From NCBI GenBank assembly GCA_025356185.1, contig JANXUN010000484.1, forward strand, positions 1 to 8,820: a stretch of DNA of 8,820 nt. The letters are read 5' to 3'. How positions within the stretch are numbered: the first letter of the stretch is position 1; each line of letters starts with the position of its first letter. This DNA is from Gemmatimonadaceae bacterium. Lineage in GTDB: Bacteria > Gemmatimonadota > Gemmatimonadetes > Gemmatimonadales > Gemmatimonadaceae. The notes below the pieces were generated by a model. It had not been told where the DNA came from. It ran no database searches and saw only the letters and a list, made by a program, of their open reading frames with translations. Of the stretch, positions 6,402-8,820 are shown piece after piece. The translations under genes and the position numbers were made by a program.

Positions 6402-8071
6402 GGACCTTTGGGCTTTGCTTCGAGCGGACGCACCGTGGGATACGTGATGCCCAGCTGCTCCAAATATGTTTTGTACTTGGTCGGATCGTAGTAAAACTTT
6501 TTCATCTGCTCGCGATAACGCGCCATGATCTCGGCGTTGAGATAAGTCGGCGGCATGTCGCCCGGACGAATGAACGGCTGATACTTGATGTCCTTCGTCT
6601 GCACATTCTTAAAGTAGTCCCACGCATCGGTGACGATTTTCGGCGTCATATAGATGTCGAGCATCGTCAGTGCTTGCACTTTCGCGCCCGCAAGCGCGCC
6701 TTTGTGCGCGATCGGCGTCGCCATCGAAATGGCGTTCGCCCAATTGTGCCCCGGTAATCCGGGAATGTTGGACGGATAACGCAGCGTGATCGTCGGCACG
6801 TTCCACGAGACGTCGCCGATATCGTCAGAACCCCCACCCATCCAGTTTTGCGGAACTTCCGCGCCGCGCAACTGCTTGTTGACTTGCATTTCGAGACCAA
6901 AGTCGGGCGAGCCCAACTCTTTCTGAATGCCCTTCGCGAGCGTTTGATCCTTGTCGTCCCACTTGGGCATGCCGACCGTTTGCACGTTGGCGTGCATTGC
7001 TTCGGCGATTGGCTTGCTGAAATGCCCTGACCACCCCGATCCCAAAATCAAAACGGTATCGAGTTTGGTGTCGGTCATCATCGCCGCACCCTCGGCCATT
7101 TTTTTGCCCGCCTCAAACAACGCCATCGTACGCGGGTAGTCTTGCTCGCGGAAATAAAACCAAATGCTCGCGGTGCTCGGCACGACGTTGGGTTGATCAC
7201 CGCCGTCTTTAATGACGTAGTGTGATCGCTGCTGCAAGCGCAGGTGTTCGCGCTTGTATTCCCATCCCGTGCCCATCAACATCGCCGCATCCAGCGCACT
7301 CTTGCCACGCCACGGCGCACCGGCCGCGTGCGCGCTCTCACCTTTGAACTTGAATTCGGCCGAGATCAGCGCGCTGGAACCGCTCGCGCCCCACGAGACG
7401 CCGAGGTCGTTGCCGATGTGCGTGAACAGCGTGACGTCGGTGTTTTTAAAAATGCCCGCGCGCACCAAAAACGCTTTGCCGGCCATCTGCTCTTCGGCGA
7501 TTCCGGGCCACAACAAAATCGATCCACTGATCTTGTCCCGTGTCATCAAGTTCTTCACGACGATCGCGGCGACGATGTTGACGGCTTGTCCCGAGTTATG
7601 TCCTTCACCGTGTCCCGGCGCTCCTGCAATCATCGGTTCTTTGTAGCCGACACCGGGCTTTTGACCCGCCTGCGGAATGCCGTCGACGTCAGATCCGAGG
7701 GAGATCTCGGGTTTGCCCGTTCCGTAGCTCCAGCGCGCCGTCCACGCTGTGGGAATGCCGGCCACACCGCGCTCGACCTTAAAGCCTTCCTTTTCAAGGA
7801 GCGTCGTCAGGTACTTTTGCGACTCAAACTCCTGAAAACCCAACTCTTGGAATGAGAACAGCATGTCCACGATTTCCTGCACCTGCTTGGCGCGCGCGTC
7901 CACCAGCGTGAGCGCTTCCGCTTTCAGTTTTTCGAGCTGCGGGTTGACTGGTGCCGCCGCGGGCGTGGGGGTTGTGGGCTGCTGCGCCGAAACGACGGCA
8001 CCAACCGGTGTACTGGCGAGTATGAGAGCCGCTGATAAGAAGGTGCGGACGGATCGCTGAGAGACGGGCAC
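6398..8071 (-). CDS. Exported M20-family amidohydrolase (AbgB-like) with Glu in place of the usual Cys
   Basis: Read from a GTG at 8071, this 557-residue protein opens with a Sec signal peptide (residues about 7-29, ending VVSAQQ) and a short Pro/Thr/Ala-rich linker. It then matches the M20 amidohydrolase fold of the p-aminobenzoyl-glutamate hydrolase (AbgB) branch: 'GSDVDGIP' (126-133), 'GHGEGHNSG' (153-161), 'AEE' with Glu193/Glu194, His218, 'GESAHAAGAPWRG' (244-256) from the lid, 'QPNVVP' (293-298), 'GGGSDDIGDVSWNVPT' (412-427) and 'GLPGHNWANA' (438-447). The usual ACGH/GCGH box has Glu156 where Cys is common. A charged C-terminal tail of about 75 residues follows the core (about 483-557). 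A GGAG 7 bases ahead decides the GTG start; longer readings of the frame (to 8170 or 8323) would lose the signal peptide and overlap the divergent gene. It is the first gene of the minus-strand run. The substrate is unknown; an N-acyl or peptide-like amide is likely. Confidence 0.9.
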   Translation of the reverse strand: MPVSQRSVRTFLSAALILASTPVGAVVSAQQPTTPTPAAAPVNPQLEKLKAEALTLVDARAKQVQEIVDMLFSFQELGFQEFESQKYLTTLLEKEGFKVERGVAGIPTAWTARWSYGTGKPEISLGSDVDGIPQAGQKPGVGYKEPMIAGAPGHGEGHNSGQAVNIVAAIVVKNLMTRDKISGSILLWPGIAEEQMAGKAFLVRAGIFKNTDVTLFTHIGNDLGVSWGASGSSALISAEFKFKGESAHAAGAPWRGKSALDAAMLMGTGWEYKREHLRLQQRSHYVIKDGGDQPNVVPSTASIWFYFREQDYPRTMALFEAGKKMAEGAAMMTDTKLDTVLILGSGWSGHFSKPIAEAMHANVQTVGMPKWDDKDQTLAKGIQKELGSPDFGLEMQVNKQLRGAEVPQNWMGGGSDDIGDVSWNVPTITLRYPSNIPGLPGHNWANAISMATPIAHKGALAGAKVQALTMLDIYMTPKIVTDAWDYFKNVQTKDIKYQPFIRPGDMPPTYLNAEIMARYREQMKKFYYDPTKYKTYLEQLGITYPTVRPLEAKPKGP

Positions 8072-8230
8072 GGCGTAACTCCGGAATGCGGTCAGGACGA
8101 CGCGAGACTGGGACACAGCCGAAGTTACGTTTGAGACGCCGTCGCGCCACGGGGAAACCCGATCCAACATCGGCGCGTAGGAAACAAACGAGCCGTTGTA
8201 CTTCGGTCGACCCCCCTCCAGCTCCGCGCC
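8072..8230. promoter_or_regulatory. Divergent intergenic spacer, likely two promoters
   Basis: This 159-base gap lies between the starts of two genes that point away from each other, so it should carry a promoter for each. I could not pick out convincing -35/-10 pairs on either strand. It contains a perfect 5-base inverted repeat, CCGAT-N5-ATCGG, at 8159-8173 and an 8-base palindrome GGTCGACC at 8205-8212. Either could be an operator, but both are short enough to occur by chance. Confidence 0.4.
8079..8082 (-). promoter_or_regulatory. Shine-Dalgarno deciding the GTG start of the AbgB-like gene
   Basis: GGAG on the minus strand stands 7 bases before the GTG at 8071. The signal peptide begins right after this GTG, so the two observations together fix the start of the first gene of the run. 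Confidence 0.75.
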
Positions 8231-8820
8231 GTGCAGCCACTTCCTTCCGTCTCGCGCCCTCGCGTCGCCCGCTCCGTGGCAATCGCGCTGATAGTGTCTG
8301 CGGCGAGCGCATGGGCGCAACAACCACCTCCGCCCGCTCCGCCGGCAAAGGCAGGCAGCAAGGCGCCGGCGAAAGTGGTGCCAAAGGACACGCTGACCGC
8401 TGCCGAACGCACACAGTTGCGCGAGACGCTGCGCGATGCGCGTTCGATCGCCAGAAAACGTCTTGGTGGGGACAGCGCGACCAAGCGTGCGCGCGCCGAC
8501 TCCGCCTCAGTGAGTGCCTTTGGCTCGGCCGAAGCCCGCGCAATTCTCGAACGCGCCCGCGACGCACGCGAACGCCAGGACAGTGCCCTTCAGTCGTATC
8601 GGGCCACCACCACGCAACGCATGTCCGTCAGCATGGGCGTGCGAAAGGTGGGATTAGAGAAGCTGCTCTTTCGTGGCGACAACGTCTCGCAGATTTCGTG
8701 GAAGCGTGGCGTCGGCGTGTGGGTGACGCCCATCGGATCGCGCATGACGGTTCCCATGGCCGACCAAGTTGACGGCGACATGGTGAGCGCTGTGAGCATT
8801 CCGTACTTCCCAGGGCGCGA
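8231..8820 (+). CDS. Exported protein of unknown function, 3' end beyond window
   Basis: A plus-strand frame stays open from the GTG at 8231 to the right edge (196 codons). It begins with a Sec signal peptide: basic n-region, hydrophobic core SVAIALIVSAASAWA (15-29) and a cleavage site before QQ. A Pro/Ala/Lys-rich linker (31-52) and a highly charged, Arg/Ala-rich helical stretch (about 55-122) follow. Then comes a more ordered part with 'GVRKVGLEKLLFRGDN' (136-151), 'SWKRGVGVWVTPIGS' (156-170) and 'IPYFPGR' (190-196), which looks like the start of a beta-rich domain. I recall similar segments in uncharacterised envelope proteins of Gemmatimonadota but cannot name a family. GTG at 8231 is the first usual start codon after the in-frame stop at 8132-8134; the sequence ahead of it is C-rich with no Shine-Dalgarno sequence, so translation may be weak or leaderless. 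It is transcribed divergently from the amidohydrolase run. Confidence 0.75.
   Translation, partial: MQPLPSVSRPRVARSVAIALIVSAASAWAQQPPPPAPPAKAGSKAPAKVVPKDTLTAAERTQLRETLRDARSIARKRLGGDSATKRARADSASVSAFGSAEARAILERARDARERQDSALQSYRATTTQRMSVSMGVRKVGLEKLLFRGDNVSQISWKRGVGVWVTPIGSRMTVPMADQVDGDMVSAVSIPYFPGR

Noticed and set aside
8072..8323. Extension of the AbgB-like frame upstream of the GTG at 8071
   Set aside because: It would put about 84 Arg/Gly-rich residues ahead of an evident signal peptide and overlap the start of the divergent gene, while the GTG has a well-spaced GGAG.
7824..8567. Long minus-strand open frame across the divergent spacer, and plus-strand frame at 8086-8772
   Set aside because: Both are Arg-rich shadow frames of the two real genes flanking the spacer and have no family motif or signal peptide.
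1..8820. Mobile element, CRISPR array, tRNA/rRNA or phage-defence system
   Set aside because: No transposase or integrase motifs, direct repeats with spacers, RNA-gene signatures or defence-type domains were seen; nearly all bases are explained by seven protein genes.

Overview
The window looks like chromosomal DNA from a GC-rich Gram-negative soil-type bacterium. The best guess is the phylum Gemmatimonadota or a relative such as Acidobacteriota. The reasons are an ankyrin protein opened by a 'LPxxPxxxxLKxQxK...LHDAQxVIAREYGFxSW' module that I recall from those phyla, several Ala/Pro-rich mature N-termini after signal peptides ending in AQQP-like sequences, and a right-edge envelope protein of a style I associate with Gemmatimonadota. 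This placement rests on memory of family style and not on any search.

Layout: the minus strand carries a very compact run, read from right to left. It starts with an exported M20 amidohydrolase of the AbgB type (8071-6398), followed by a class I aminotransferase (6401-5163), an exported M20D amidohydrolase (5161-3833), a PP2C-type protein phosphatase (3836-2964) and a group II PLP-dependent aromatic amino acid decarboxylase (2933-1467). Two junctions are 4-base ATGA stop/start overlaps, one is a 1-base gap and the last is about 30 bases, so the five genes almost certainly share one transcript. After a 161-base gap comes a separate ankyrin-repeat gene (1305 to beyond position 1) with its own Shine-Dalgarno sequence; it is open at the left edge. 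On the other side, a 159-base divergent spacer (8072-8230) separates the run from a plus-strand gene for an exported protein of unknown function, which continues past the right edge.

How the genes may work together (inference): two exported hydrolases could release amino acids from N-acyl, amide or dipeptide-like conjugates outside the cytoplasm. Two cytosolic PLP enzymes could then transaminate (to aromatic 2-oxo acids) or decarboxylate (to aromatic amines) what is imported. The decarboxylase keeps the catalytic Tyr and His of true decarboxylases and a Gly that in plants goes with indolic substrates. The placing of a stand-alone PP2C phosphatase inside this run, translationally coupled to a hydrolase gene, is the least expected part. 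No mobile element, CRISPR array, RNA gene or defence system was seen. The window is mostly ordinary metabolism with an unusual gene combination.
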